DNA of 64,000 bases from Clostridia bacterium (GCA_026418695.1 JAOAAU010000056.1:1-64000), one strand, 5' to 3'; positions 1 through 8,658 are shown, numbered from the stretch's first letter. Made by a program: numbers and translations. The notes: generated by a model from the letters alone, not told the origin.

Positions 1-1220
1 GAATAAACTTTTTGCCGCTGCTGATGGGCTCACTTTTTTTAAGTGTGCTGGTCGGCATTTCTTTCAACCTGCTTTCAAAGTATGTTCTCGGTAAAAACAT
101 GGTCTCAATAGATATGTTAATAAACTACACTTCATTGGGCATTCTTCTCTTTATGTTTTTAGTTTTTATGTTGTACGGCAACCTTAAAAACTTGCTTTTG
201 GTGAAAAGTGTTCAGGAGTACGAATTAAGTAACTTCAGAGTGTTTACCGACGCGCTTCACCGTTCAACCTCCGATCTGGAGATCTATGAGGTTCTCCAAA
301 AATATGTAAGCCAAGTGCCCGGTGTAAGTCATTCAACCCTGCATTTTCTCTGCGACAAGACTGCAGATAGCGGGTTCTGGAGGAGAATTTCCAACGGGAA
401 GATTCCGCTATGCGACATGAATCCTAGAACGTGCCCAACTCTTCGTTCAGGCAAGGAGTGTGTTGTCCGCAGTATTGGCAATGACATCAAATGCGCATAC
501 CAGCTTTCCGAATACACGCATGGCAGTTACGTATGCTTTCCCATAACGATTTCCGATAATATCCAGGGTATCCTGCAGGTATACAGCCGCAGTGAGTTTT
601 CAATGGATCAGACGATGATTTCCAAAGTCCGTTCCTATGTTGAAATCTGTAAATCTGTCACCAGCAACAGGAAAGCTTTGACCATTCTGGACAAAAAAGC
701 ATCTACGGATAAGCTGACGAAGTTGTATAATCGAAGCTTTTTGGATCCTTACCTTGAAAACCAGATCGAGACTGCGAACCTTACAGATCAGCCACTGAGT
801 ATTATTCTTCTGGACATCGACCACTTCAAAAAAGTGAACGATACCTACGGTCATGCTGCCGGAGACCACGTTTTGGTCGTCTTTGCAGAGATTCTCATGA
901 AATGCACCAGAAAAACGGACCTCGTGGCCAGATTTGGCGGCGAGGAGTTTATTGTCGTACTTCCTTCAACCACCATCGAGACAACCTACTCGATCGCCGA
1001 CAGGATCCGGCGAACCACCTCCAATACTGTGATTCCCTCTCTTGATGGTGTATCCATCCCGAAAATCACATGCAGTTTAGGAATCGCGGTTTACCCTGTG
1101 CACAGCCAGGATAAACTGGAATTAATCAAGGCTGCCGATACTGCTCTATATGAAGCGAAGCAATCCGGCAGAAACTGCATTAAAATCTTTAACAGTACCC
1201 ATAATGTATCCAAGGAATAG
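1..1220 (+). CDS. Membrane-bound GAF-GGDEF diguanylate cyclase, 5' end outside window
   Basis: Predicted diguanylate cyclase, making c-di-GMP from two GTP. The reading frame stays open to base 3, so the track's TTG at 12 need not be the start and upstream membrane segments are probably missing. Visible parts: two hydrophobic helices in the first ~60 residues, a GAF-like region (~75-225) with a cysteine-rich stretch (CDMNPRTCP, GKECVV), then a GGDEF domain (~235-395) with the active-site motif ARFGGEEF and the upstream DIDHFKKVNDTYGHAAGD signature. The GGEEF variant is catalytically competent in this family. No EAL domain is present. The clustered GAF cysteines might bind a metal or redox cofactor, but that is inference. 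The signal sensed is unknown. Confidence 0.88.
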   Translation, partial: INFLPLLMGSLFLSVLVGISFNLLSKYVLGKNMVSIDMLINYTSLGILLFMFLVFMLYGNLKNLLLVKSVQEYELSNFRVFTDALHRSTSDLEIYEVLQKYVSQVPGVSHSTLHFLCDKTADSGFWRRISNGKIPLCDMNPRTCPTLRSGKECVVRSIGNDIKCAYQLSEYTHGSYVCFPITISDNIQGILQVYSRSEFSMDQTMISKVRSYVEICKSVTSNRKALTILDKKASTDKLTKLYNRSFLDPYLENQIETANLTDQPLSIILLDIDHFKKVNDTYGHAAGDHVLVVFAEILMKCTRKTDLVARFGGEEFIVVLPSTTIETTYSIADRIRRTTSNTVIPSLDGVSIPKITCSLGIAVYPVHSQDKLELIKAADTALYEAKQSGRNCIKIFNSTHNVSKE

Positions 1221-1383
1221 GTGCTTCCGCCTCCATTTCCTGCGGTTAAATCTGTTTTTATCCATGTCAAACTTATAATTATATGTTTAATATACTCTTT
1301 TCAAGATCTGGATTTAGGACCCTTTCTTCATTTATACAGCTGTGCTGAAGAGTTTTGTCAAATACCCCTTCGTAGCAATAACC

Positions 1384-1458
1384 AAGCTCTAAGGTATCTG
1401 TTTTACGGCAAGTAAAATATAGAATTAAATTTTTCTTGGTTTCCACAGCTTAGAGCTT
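1384..1458. repeat. Inverted repeat, 10-bp perfect arms, in the GGDEF-glgB gap
   Basis: AAGCTCTAAG (1384-1393) and CTTAGAGCTT (1449-1458) are perfect reverse complements around a 55-nt spacer. The spacer contains a second small hairpin (TTTTAC-ggcaa-GTAAAA). There is no long T-run after the distal arm, so this is not an obvious intrinsic terminator. The rest of 1221-1932 is AT-rich; I see no convincing gene in it, and the 64-aa ORF of the track lacks a ribosome site. Confidence 0.45.
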
Positions 1459-1710
1459 CGTTGATGATTACTTTGATTTCTATATCTTTTAGTATTCGTT
1501 ATCGATATAAAGTATAAATATAGCATTACTACTCTTTGTAAACTTATCGTTTAGGAAATAAATCGTGTTCGACAAATATTACTGTACTTTTTCGTAAAAA
1601 TAGCAATAATGTATAGGGTAACCCTTGATACAGGAAATTTTTATACACCATTTTGAATTAAAACTTTTATCCGGTGAAATATTAAAACGGCACATTCCGC
1701 AGGTACATTG

Positions 1711-1740
1711 TTGTTGTATATTACATGAGAATCATATAAG
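1711..1740 (+). promoter_or_regulatory. Possible SigA promoter for glgB
   Basis: TTGTTG, an 18-nt spacer, then TATAAG, about 190 nt ahead of the chosen glgB start. The match is moderate and other AT-rich hexamers lie nearby. Confidence 0.3.
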
Positions 1741-1932
1741 ATTGAATAAACCAGGTTTTTACCAACCTAGCATTGGAGTGGACATAACGCAATCGTCAAA
1801 ATGATTTTACATGGAAGAACTGAATTTTCACGATGAAAAACAAGGAAATTGAAGCGCGATGAAAACACTTAACCGCGTTCAATATAGATTAAGAAATTGG
1901 GGCAACCCACAAAAACTAAGGTGGTAGAAAAT

Positions 1933-4176
1933 ATGAACATAACAGCGAACGCAGACGATATTTTAAAAATTGTGCATGGTGAACACTATGACCCTTTCTG
2001 TTGCTTGGGGATTCATCCGATTTGCAACAAAGAGGATGAAAAGAAAGGATTCAGCATCCGGGCTTTTATGCCGAATGCCAAGCTGATGAAAGTTATCTCA
2101 CTGGACAGTAATACCGTCTACGATATGAAAAGAATCAACGAAAGCGGATTCTTTGAAGCGATCATCGAGGACAAGACCGAGTTTTTCCCTTATAAATTTG
2201 AAGTAACCGATTTTAACGACATCAGCTTTTCTACATATGACTCCTATAGCTTCTGGCCTGTGCTTACCGACTTTGATCTCCATCTTTTCAATGAGGGAAA
2301 TCATCACCGGATTTTTGACAAGTTGGGCGCCCATGTTATGACCATTAACGGGATCGAGGGCACACTGTTCTGTGTCTGGGCTCCTTGTGCGAAGCGTGTA
2401 AGCGTGGTAGGACATTTCAACCAATGGGATGGCAGAAGGCATCAGATGCGTCAATTAGGCTGTTCAGGCGTTTGGGAAATATTCATTCCCGGGATAGGCC
2501 AATCAGAAGTATACAAGTATGAGATCAAAACACCAGCCGGGGAAATCTATATTAAGGCAGATCCCTATGCATTTTTCTCTGAGCTTCGCCCAAATACCGC
2601 TTCAATTGTTTATGATTTGAACAAATATGTATGGAATGACAATGAATGGATTCAAAATAGAGACAGCAGCAATATATTTGAAAAGCCTGTCTCCATCTAT
2701 GAAGTTCATCTGGGTTCATGGTCGAGAGTCCCTGGCGAAACCGGGCCGGGCGGCGAGGAAGACGGGGGCGGCAGATTTTTAACTTACAAGGAATTTGCTG
2801 ATAAACTGGTTTCTTACGTTAAGGAAATGGGTTATACCCATATTGAGCTCCTCCCTGTTGCAGAGCACCCATATGACGGTTCCTGGGGATACCAGATTAC
2901 CGGTTATTATTCTATTACCAGCCGGTATGGAAAGCCTGAAGACTTTATGTATCTGATCGATTTATGCCACCAGAATGGCATCGGCGTAATCATGGATTGG
3001 GTTCCGGCTCACTTCCCTAAAGACGGACATGGACTTGCCCGATTTGATGGAACCGCAGTCTATGAACACGCAGATTCCAAGCAGGGAGAGCATCCGGATT
3101 GGGGCACCCATATTTTCAATTACGGGCGTCATGAAGTTAGAAACTTCCTGGTTTCCAATGCGATTTTCTGGTTTGAAAAATATCATATCGACGGTTTGAG
3201 AGTGGATGCCGTTGCCTCCATGCTTTATCTGGATTATGCCAAAAAAGAAGGCGAGTGGATTCCCAACAAATGGGGCGGCCGGGAAAACGTTGATGCCATT
3301 GAGTTCTTGCGCCAGTTGAATTCAACAGTATACCAGTACTTTCCGGGCGTTATGATGATCGCTGAAGAATCCACCTCATGGCCATTGGTATCAAAACCGC
3401 CTTATCTTGGAGGTCTCGGGTTCTCCTTCAAGTGGAACATGGGCTGGATGAATGATTATTTAAAATATATCAGCATGGATTCTATTTATAGAAAATACCA
3501 CCACAATCTGATAACATTCTCTATGATGTATGCCTTCTCTGAAAACTTCACCCTGGTGCTTTCCCATGACGAGGTGGTCCATGGCAAATGCTCCATGCTC
3601 AGCAAAATGCCGGGGGATTACTGGCAGAAATTTGCCGGTCTACGAGCAAGCTATGGGTATATGTATGGACATCCCGGAAAGAAACTGATGTTTATGGGCA
3701 GTGAATATGGTCAATTCATCGAGTGGGATTATAAGAAGAGCCTGGATTGGTTCCTTCTGGATTATGATATGCATAAGAAGATGCAGAATTACGTAAGAGA
3801 CCTGAATCACCTGTACACCACTGAGAAGGCCCTCTATGAAGTGGATTTCCATTATGACGGGTTTGAGTGGATTGACTGTAATGACTCTGAGCACAGCGTT
3901 GTATCCTTTATACGTAAGGGCAAAGACTGGCATGATTCGCTGATCTTCGTTTGCAACTTTACACCGGTGGTTCACGACCATTACAGGATCGGTGTTCCAT
4001 TTGACCTTTTTTATAAGGAAATCTTCAATAGTGATGCTGAAATTTATGGCGGAAGCAATGTCGGAAACTGCGGCGGGCTCCAGGCCGAACAGATCCCTTG
4101 CCATAACAAGCCTTATTCGTTGGGTTTGCGTATTCCGCCATTAAGCGTTTTTGTTCTGAAACCTGTTTTTGAATAG
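1933..4176 (+). CDS. glgB: 1,4-alpha-glucan branching enzyme
   Basis: Glycogen branching enzyme (GH13): cuts alpha-1,4 glucan and re-attaches it through alpha-1,6 bonds in cytoplasmic glycogen synthesis. An N-terminal carbohydrate-binding region (CBM48-like, with VSVVGHFNQWDGR) precedes a TIM barrel with the four GH13 blocks: DWVPAHF, GLRVDAVASMLY (nucleophile Asp), MIAEES (acid/base Glu) and LSHDEVVHG. I chose ATG 1933 because AAGGTGG lies 8 nt upstream; the track's TTG at 1897 has no such site. This gives 747 aa, at the long end for the family. Odd feature: a Gly/Glu-rich insert (GETGPGGEEDGGG) just after the GSWSR strand. No other glg genes are nearby, and a strong terminator follows, so it is probably monocistronic. 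Confidence 0.95.
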   Translation: MNITANADDILKIVHGEHYDPFCCLGIHPICNKEDEKKGFSIRAFMPNAKLMKVISLDSNTVYDMKRINESGFFEAIIEDKTEFFPYKFEVTDFNDISFSTYDSYSFWPVLTDFDLHLFNEGNHHRIFDKLGAHVMTINGIEGTLFCVWAPCAKRVSVVGHFNQWDGRRHQMRQLGCSGVWEIFIPGIGQSEVYKYEIKTPAGEIYIKADPYAFFSELRPNTASIVYDLNKYVWNDNEWIQNRDSSNIFEKPVSIYEVHLGSWSRVPGETGPGGEEDGGGRFLTYKEFADKLVSYVKEMGYTHIELLPVAEHPYDGSWGYQITGYYSITSRYGKPEDFMYLIDLCHQNGIGVIMDWVPAHFPKDGHGLARFDGTAVYEHADSKQGEHPDWGTHIFNYGRHEVRNFLVSNAIFWFEKYHIDGLRVDAVASMLYLDYAKKEGEWIPNKWGGRENVDAIEFLRQLNSTVYQYFPGVMMIAEESTSWPLVSKPPYLGGLGFSFKWNMGWMNDYLKYISMDSIYRKYHHNLITFSMMYAFSENFTLVLSHDEVVHGKCSMLSKMPGDYWQKFAGLRASYGYMYGHPGKKLMFMGSEYGQFIEWDYKKSLDWFLLDYDMHKKMQNYVRDLNHLYTTEKALYEVDFHYDGFEWIDCNDSEHSVVSFIRKGKDWHDSLIFVCNFTPVVHDHYRIGVPFDLFYKEIFNSDAEIYGGSNVGNCGGLQAEQIPCHNKPYSLGLRIPPLSVFVLKPVFE

Positions 4177-4191
4177 AGCTGAACGTTCAAA

Positions 4192-4222
4192 AGGGCTGCT
4201 TCAGATTTTCTGAAGCAGCCCT
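4192..4222 (+). terminator. Intrinsic terminator after glgB
   Basis: A perfect 14-bp stem (AGGGCTGCTTCAGA / TCTGAAGCAGCCCT) with a TTT loop, 15 nt after the glgB stop. The T-tract is weak (ccgattta). Confidence 0.75.
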
Positions 4223-4329
4223 CCGATTTATATCCCTCAATTATTCACCAGTCGGTACAACATCGCATTACCTGACTGTGACCCTGTGAAACAGCCGTCT
4301 ACCTTTAAATAGCTATTTTATTCGTTTTT

Positions 4330-6312
4330 CTATTGAAGCGTTGCCGCTTGCAAAGTAATGTTTCCATAACTTGAATCATACGCTTGATCGATTACATATT
4401 TTACAGTCAGCGTTTGACTGCTGGATGCGGCTTTAAAATTAATGCTGATCACTTTGCATGTTGTTCCCGAGGATGAGTCTATATAGCTGTTATACTCTGT
4501 TGCACTTCCGTCACTTAGGGTTGCAGTCACCTTTCCTTTTGCCTTCCATGCACCTAAATATAGCCTAAGGGTCTTTTGTGTCGTATCCGCAGGTACTGTA
4601 AGCTGAAAGCCGTTTCCTTCTCTTGTGACATAGATCCCGGTTCCACTATTGCTAACAGTATCGTTTGGGGTTCCTCCTGTCCAGGAGAACAGTACTGGAT
4701 TGTCTGCAAACCAGTTTACGGAACCGCTGCCAATTCTTGAATAGTTGCCGATCTGTTGGGTTACTCCGTTTTTATGGTTAAACTTTGATTCACCGTCGAA
4801 TCCCCAATGTGCCCAGTCCTTGGTCCCTTCATTGCTCAGATTGACTGAATATGCAGGTGCTGCCGCACTTCCGGAAAGTGTTCCGGTCAATGCTGAGATC
4901 CTTGCCAGCGTGATATAATCAAGATTTGCATATCCTGTATCATTTGAATCATACTTATAGGCAATAGTATTGTTTCCTGCACTCAAAGACAGCCTCTCGG
5001 TAGCGTCGGACCAGTTGTCCCAGCTGGCAAGGTTTGCAAGGGAGATCTGTCTTACCCTGGTGCCATTTACGTAAATTCCCAGTGTTCTGGTAGTTCCGGT
5101 CGCATTGGAATATCTGAGCTTTACGTCATACTCCCCTGCTGTATCCACATTGACCGTAAAGGTTGCTGTTGCTCCTTGATTCCATAATCCGCTGACAAAT
5201 CCGTTTCCTGAGTAACCTGAATGATTGGTGCTGATTGTTGCACCGTTGGATAAGGACGCATTTTCGGCTTCATATCCGTTAGCAGGGTTTACAGTACTGC
5301 TTCCGCTATACACTTCAAACTCATATAGGGAGTATCCGTAGTTGGTAGCTCTGGCCGTGGCATACATCTTCACATATCTTGCATCGGTCGCTGCAAATAC
5401 GATATTGTCGGTTCCGCCATCCCCGGAGTTGGTGGAGTAAATCTCGGTCCAATTGCTTGCATCACTGGACTTATAAAGCTTATACTCCTTGGCATAGGCA
5501 GCTTCCCAGATTAGTTTCACCTTATTGATACTTTTTACACTTCCAAGATCAACAAATATCCACTGCGGATTGCTTCCATATTCACTGGACCAACGGGTAG
5601 ACGTATTCCCATCCACTGCCTTTTGGGCGCTGTAAGTTGAGTTATAGTCGGAAGAAGATCTGATTGACTTATTTAAAGCGAGATTTGTGCCGGTGCTGGT
5701 ATTATTGTCATCATCCTCTTCATCGTCATCCCCGTCTTCAATAATTACTGAACCGGTCTCTTCATCCCATTCTACTTTTTGATGGAATTTCTCAGCGATG
5801 AACCTCACCGGTACAACAATTCTGCTGTTTTCCGATCTTGCCGGTACATCGATTCTATATTCCTTTCCGTTTACTATTACAACATCGCTGCCCAGTTTGA
5901 TTTTAATCACTGTATCGCCTTTGGTGATGGTTGCAGTCCCTGTTGCTTCGTTCCACTCTACTTTCGCTCCGAGTGCTTGTACAATAGCCCTGATAGGTAC
6001 GAGTACACGCCCTTCCTTGAGAACGGGAGGTACATCCGTCTCAACTTCTTCGCCATTGATAAAGATCACATTTGCCTTAATATTATATTCGTTCTTGATG
6101 TTCACAATCTGTTTCACGTATTCCTGTCTTTCACTTTTACCTTTTCCATTATCCTTGTTTTTGTCCTTTTCCTTATAATAGTCCTTTAATTTCTGCTTCC
6201 AGTATTTCATCTCGTCTTCTTTATCTTTCTTGTTTGGCTTCGCATAAGCGACAGAAAAACTTGTTGTTAAAACCAGCATCAATGAAATGATGATGCATAT
6301 CATTTTTTTCAT
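4330..6312 (-). CDS. Secreted stalk-domain protein with discoidin and CBM modules
   Basis: Exported, probably cell-surface carbohydrate-binding protein. ATG 6312 follows AAGGAGG at 10 nt; the 13 extra residues in the track lack support. Order: signal peptide (~1-24, ends SVAYA), Lys/Asp-rich linker, copper amine oxidase N-terminal-like (stalk) domain (~75-190: VFINGEEVETDVPPVLKEGR, then PVRFIAEKF), acidic linker, F5/8 type C discoidin domain (~205-335), CBM6/35-like module (~340-465, GYEAENASLSNGA), and a C-terminal beta-rich domain of unknown type. No catalytic domain is recognised, so the role is binding or scaffolding rather than hydrolysis. It lies downstream of a shorter paralogue and of rsgI-sigI, and its upstream region carries a SigI-like promoter and a ribosome-site-covering hairpin. 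Confidence 0.82.
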   Translation of the reverse strand: MKKMICIIISLMLVLTTSFSVAYAKPNKKDKEDEMKYWKQKLKDYYKEKDKNKDNGKGKSERQEYVKQIVNIKNEYNIKANVIFINGEEVETDVPPVLKEGRVLVPIRAIVQALGAKVEWNEATGTATITKGDTVIKIKLGSDVVIVNGKEYRIDVPARSENSRIVVPVRFIAEKFHQKVEWDEETGSVIIEDGDDDEEDDDNNTSTGTNLALNKSIRSSSDYNSTYSAQKAVDGNTSTRWSSEYGSNPQWIFVDLGSVKSINKVKLIWEAAYAKEYKLYKSSDASNWTEIYSTNSGDGGTDNIVFAATDARYVKMYATARATNYGYSLYEFEVYSGSSTVNPANGYEAENASLSNGATISTNHSGYSGNGFVSGLWNQGATATFTVNVDTAGEYDVKLRYSNATGTTRTLGIYVNGTRVRQISLANLASWDNWSDATERLSLSAGNNTIAYKYDSNDTGYANLDYITLARISALTGTLSGSAAAPAYSVNLSNEGTKDWAHWGFDGESKFNHKNGVTQQIGNYSRIGSGSVNWFADNPVLFSWTGGTPNDTVSNSGTGIYVTREGNGFQLTVPADTTQKTLRLYLGAWKAKGKVTATLSDGSATEYNSYIDSSSGTTCKVISINFKAASSSQTLTVKYVIDQAYDSSYGNITLQAATLQ

Positions 6313-6315
6313 AAT

Positions 6316-6365
6316 AAAAACCCCTCCTTGATGAATGTTTACTATATACATTCGAGGGGTTTTTT
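6316..6365 (-). promoter_or_regulatory. Hairpin covering the ribosome site; possible terminator
   Basis: On the minus strand AAAAACCCCTC pairs with GAGGGGTTTTT, and inside it GAATG pairs with CATTC. The 3' arm contains the Shine-Dalgarno sequence of the discoidin gene and is followed by TTTTTATT, so in readthrough RNA from the upstream gene it could terminate transcription or hide the ribosome site. RNA started from the predicted SigI promoter would begin inside the loop and lack the 5' arm. Confidence 0.55.
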
Positions 6366-6378
6366 ATTATTTTAGGGT
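6351..6378 (-). promoter_or_regulatory. Candidate SigI-type promoter of the discoidin gene
   Basis: Minus-strand ACCCTAAAA, 15 nt, CGAA, followed by TGTATATAGTA. It matches the element ahead of the neighbouring paralogue (7407-7435). The shape (ACCC plus A-tract as -35, CGAA as -10) agrees with what is known of SigI promoters in Bacillus and Clostridium thermocellum. Confidence 0.55.
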
Positions 6379-6426
6379 ACAATTTCATTTTTTTCTAAAT
6401 TTCATGAACAAAATTATGCTTTTTAA

Positions 6427-7278
6427 TTAGTTTGTTCCTGTTGCACCGTCAGTTATGCCTGAACTTGTTGTTGGTGTTGTTGGTTCTGTTGTAGTGGTTG
6501 GTGTTGTTCCGGTATCAGTACCAGTTCCAGGACTGGTTGTAGTATCTGCGCCAGTGCTTGGGGTAGTTCCAGTATCCGTACCTATAGTTGGAGTAGTCCC
6601 TGTACCTGTGGTTGTATCTGTACTTGTTCCATCTTCGATAATGACAGTTCCGGTTCCGGGATCATACTCAACCTGCTTTTTAAAGGTTTCAGATATAAAT
6701 CTAACCGGTACAATCGTCCTACTGTTATAAAGTTCTGCAGGAACATCCAGCTTAACTTCCTCACCGTTTACTTTTGCAGTTGTATTTCCCAGTACAATCT
6801 CAATTACTGTTCCTTCCTTGGTAATTGTAACGGTGTTTGTTGCCGCATCCCAGGCTACTTCTGCACCAAGGGCATTGGTAATGGCCCTCACAGGAATAAG
6901 TGTTCTTCCATATTTCAATACCGGCGGAACGTCTGAAACAACTTCCTTTCCGTTAACAAATATCATTTTTGACTCTTCCTTGTTCTGCTTTTTCAATTCA
7001 TAGATTTGTTGAATCAATTCTTTTCTTGTTTCCTTGTTGCTGTGCTGTTCCTTCAGCTGCGCTTTCAAGGAATCCACTGTTGGCTTTGGAGTTTGTTCAC
7101 CTGTTGCAGGAGTTGTTGTATCGGTTGTGTCCGTAACCTGAACCGTTGTACTGCTCTTACTTTCGGATTTACCGCTGGAGTCCCCTGATTTACCTTTTCC
7201 ATTGTCTGCATATGTAACCATGAAGCCGGCTGATAAAACGATTCCTGTAGTAAGTACCGCACACAATAGTTTTTTCAT
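6427..7278 (-). CDS. Secreted copper amine oxidase N-terminal (stalk) domain protein
   Basis: 283 aa exported protein: signal peptide (MKKLLCAVLTTGIVLSAG.., ending MVTYA), Ser/Thr-rich linker, a charged helical stretch (~65-100), one stalk domain (~103-215: MIFVNGKEVVSDVPPVLKYGR, LGAEVAWDAATNTVTI, VPVRFISETF), then a ~65-residue Thr/Gly/Pro tail rich in TGT and TTP repeats. The tail resembles a wall-spanning or glycosylated linker. Despite the domain name no enzyme activity is expected; these domains occur in many clostridial surface proteins. ATG 7278 follows a GGGGG ribosome site. Paralogue of the next gene downstream, which shares the stalk sequence. Exact role unknown. Confidence 0.8.
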   Translation of the reverse strand: MKKLLCAVLTTGIVLSAGFMVTYADNGKGKSGDSSGKSESKSSTTVQVTDTTDTTTPATGEQTPKPTVDSLKAQLKEQHSNKETRKELIQQIYELKKQNKEESKMIFVNGKEVVSDVPPVLKYGRTLIPVRAITNALGAEVAWDAATNTVTITKEGTVIEIVLGNTTAKVNGEEVKLDVPAELYNSRTIVPVRFISETFKKQVEYDPGTGTVIIEDGTSTDTTTGTGTTPTIGTDTGTTPSTGADTTTSPGTGTDTGTTPTTTTEPTTPTTSSGITDGATGTN

Positions 7279-7406
7279 AATATTACCCCCAGATTTTTAA
7301 TATAGTGGATTTCTTAAGCCGATCATCCATCAGGAACTATTGATTGTCCAAGTTGATTTCCTCTTCCCGCCTGACTTTCTCGGCTTTTCCTTATTATACT
7401 ATATTA

Positions 7407-7435
7407 TTCGACATTCCCTGGGATAATTTTGGGGT
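7407..7435 (-). promoter_or_regulatory. Candidate SigI-type promoter of the stalk-domain gene
   Basis: Minus-strand ACCCCAAAA, 16 nt, CGAA, followed by TAATATAGTA. It is nearly the same as the element at 6351-6378. An overlapping SigA-like TATAAT (tagTATAATaagg) lies just downstream but has no good -35. Confidence 0.6.
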
Positions 7436-7470
7436 AGTTAGAAAAACTTTATCAAATTTTCACAAAAAAA

Positions 7471-7491
7471 ATCGCCTCTACCTGAGGCGAT
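7471..7491 (-). terminator. Intrinsic terminator of sigI-rsgI
   Basis: ATCGCCTC / GAGGCGAT stem with a 5-nt loop, followed on the minus strand by eight T residues. It ends the sigI-rsgI unit and separates it from the downstream secreted genes, which therefore need their own promoters. Confidence 0.85.
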
Positions 7492-7529
7492 CTTCTTTTT
7501 ACTTATAGAATCTTCCTATGTATACAATA

Positions 7530-8654
7530 CTATTGATCCTTTTTACTGTTTTTCCGCTTATCCTGCTTTTCGTTTTTGTCACTTTTATCTTTTGACTCAT
7601 GACGATCCCTGCTGTTGTTCTCTTTATCATCCTCTATTTTTTCACTGTTTTTTTTATCCTGCTGCTCTGTTTTTCTATTATCCATATGCTGGCCGTCCTG
7701 TTTTTTCTCACTCAACTGTTTTTCATCGCGCTCATTGGATTTGCTGTCCTTCCGATCCGACTTTTTTGAACTGTTTCTGTCTTCTTTTCGATCTTCTTTA
7801 TCTTTGCCCTCTATTTTTTTATCCTCAGTCTTTTTATTTGCATCCGTTGAATCAGTCTTCTCATCTGTTTTGGCTGAGTCTGCTTCGCCCTGCTGATCTT
7901 TTGTTTCTTTCTTTTCGTATCGTTCCTGCTTTTTGCCTTCCTTAATGTGCTTCATGATCTCTTTTACGGGTGCGTTCTTATACTCTTCCATCTTCGCTTG
8001 TGGATTTACTTCCTGCAGCCTTTCGATCAGGAGCATCTTTCCTGGGGAAACGCCTGCCTTGCGTGCGTCATCGTGTCTTTGGATATTCACATTTTCCACC
8101 ATGACTTCCGCTTTGACCTTTTCTGTCTGAAGTTCGGTCTTTGCGCTTTCCTCAAGCTTTTTCCTTATTTCTGTAGTCTTTTCATCACTCTTCCCGGAAA
8201 CGGTAATGAGTACATCGTTTTTTGCCTCTCCTGTCAGGTATCCTTCCTCTGCAGCCCTGTCCAGAATGAGGTCGACACCATCTTCTATGGATTTATTTTC
8301 AAAGACAACTTCCTTGATAATTTTTTGCCCATCCTCATTTAATGCTTCTATCCGGATGATTCTGTTAAAGATATTCGATGTAATCTCAACGCTGGGATTG
8401 ATATCAATGTTGATATAGCTGTAAGGGGTATAGTAGCCATAGACGCCAAGTCCAAGACTCAAAAACAGAAGGACTGCCGCTGCCAGCGACGAAACCTTTT
8501 GCCACGAGTTTATACTGATTACAGACCTTGCAGCAGGCAAATCAATTTCGTTTCCGACCTTCAAATTGCCGCTGTTTCTAATCTTGATGAAAGCCCCATT
8601 TTTATCGAGAGCTACTGCATATTGATTTTTAATTTCTACGATTACCGCTTTCAT
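7530..8654 (-). CDS. rsgI: RsgI-type anti-sigma-I factor
   Basis: Membrane-spanning regulator expected to hold SigI inactive through its cytoplasmic N-terminus. Visible: RsgI N-domain (~1-50, MKAVIVEIKNQYAVALDKNG), one membrane helix (~55-75, SSLAAAVLLFLSLGLGVYGYY), then the conserved extracellular segment beginning YSYINIDINPSVEI (~78-200), and a ~165-residue tail made almost only of Lys, Asp, Glu, Ser and Gln. C. thermocellum RsgI proteins usually end in a CBM or other polysaccharide sensor; this tail has none and is closer to the Bacillus type. Start ATG 8654 is 4 nt after the sigI stop and follows GGGGGTG; the track's 8675 start would overlap sigI. Translational coupling with sigI is likely. 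Confidence 0.9.
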   Translation of the reverse strand: MKAVIVEIKNQYAVALDKNGAFIKIRNSGNLKVGNEIDLPAARSVISINSWQKVSSLAAAVLLFLSLGLGVYGYYTPYSYINIDINPSVEITSNIFNRIIRIEALNEDGQKIIKEVVFENKSIEDGVDLILDRAAEEGYLTGEAKNDVLITVSGKSDEKTTEIRKKLEESAKTELQTEKVKAEVMVENVNIQRHDDARKAGVSPGKMLLIERLQEVNPQAKMEEYKNAPVKEIMKHIKEGKKQERYEKKETKDQQGEADSAKTDEKTDSTDANKKTEDKKIEGKDKEDRKEDRNSSKKSDRKDSKSNERDEKQLSEKKQDGQHMDNRKTEQQDKKNSEKIEDDKENNSRDRHESKDKSDKNEKQDKRKNSKKDQ

Positions 8655-8658
8655 CCCT

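Noticed and set aside
1221-1415. 64-aa plus-strand ORF after the GGDEF gene
   Set aside because: Starts right after the stop codon, has no ribosome site and no recognisable features.
6455-6730. 91-aa plus ORF rich in Val/Pro
   Set aside because: Complement of the Thr/Gly/Pro tail of the secreted protein, a low-complexity shadow.
7592-8342. Several Phe/Leu/Ser-rich plus-strand ORFs resembling membrane proteins
   Set aside because: Antisense of the charged RsgI tail (Lys and Glu codons read as Phe, Leu, Ser); no ribosome sites.
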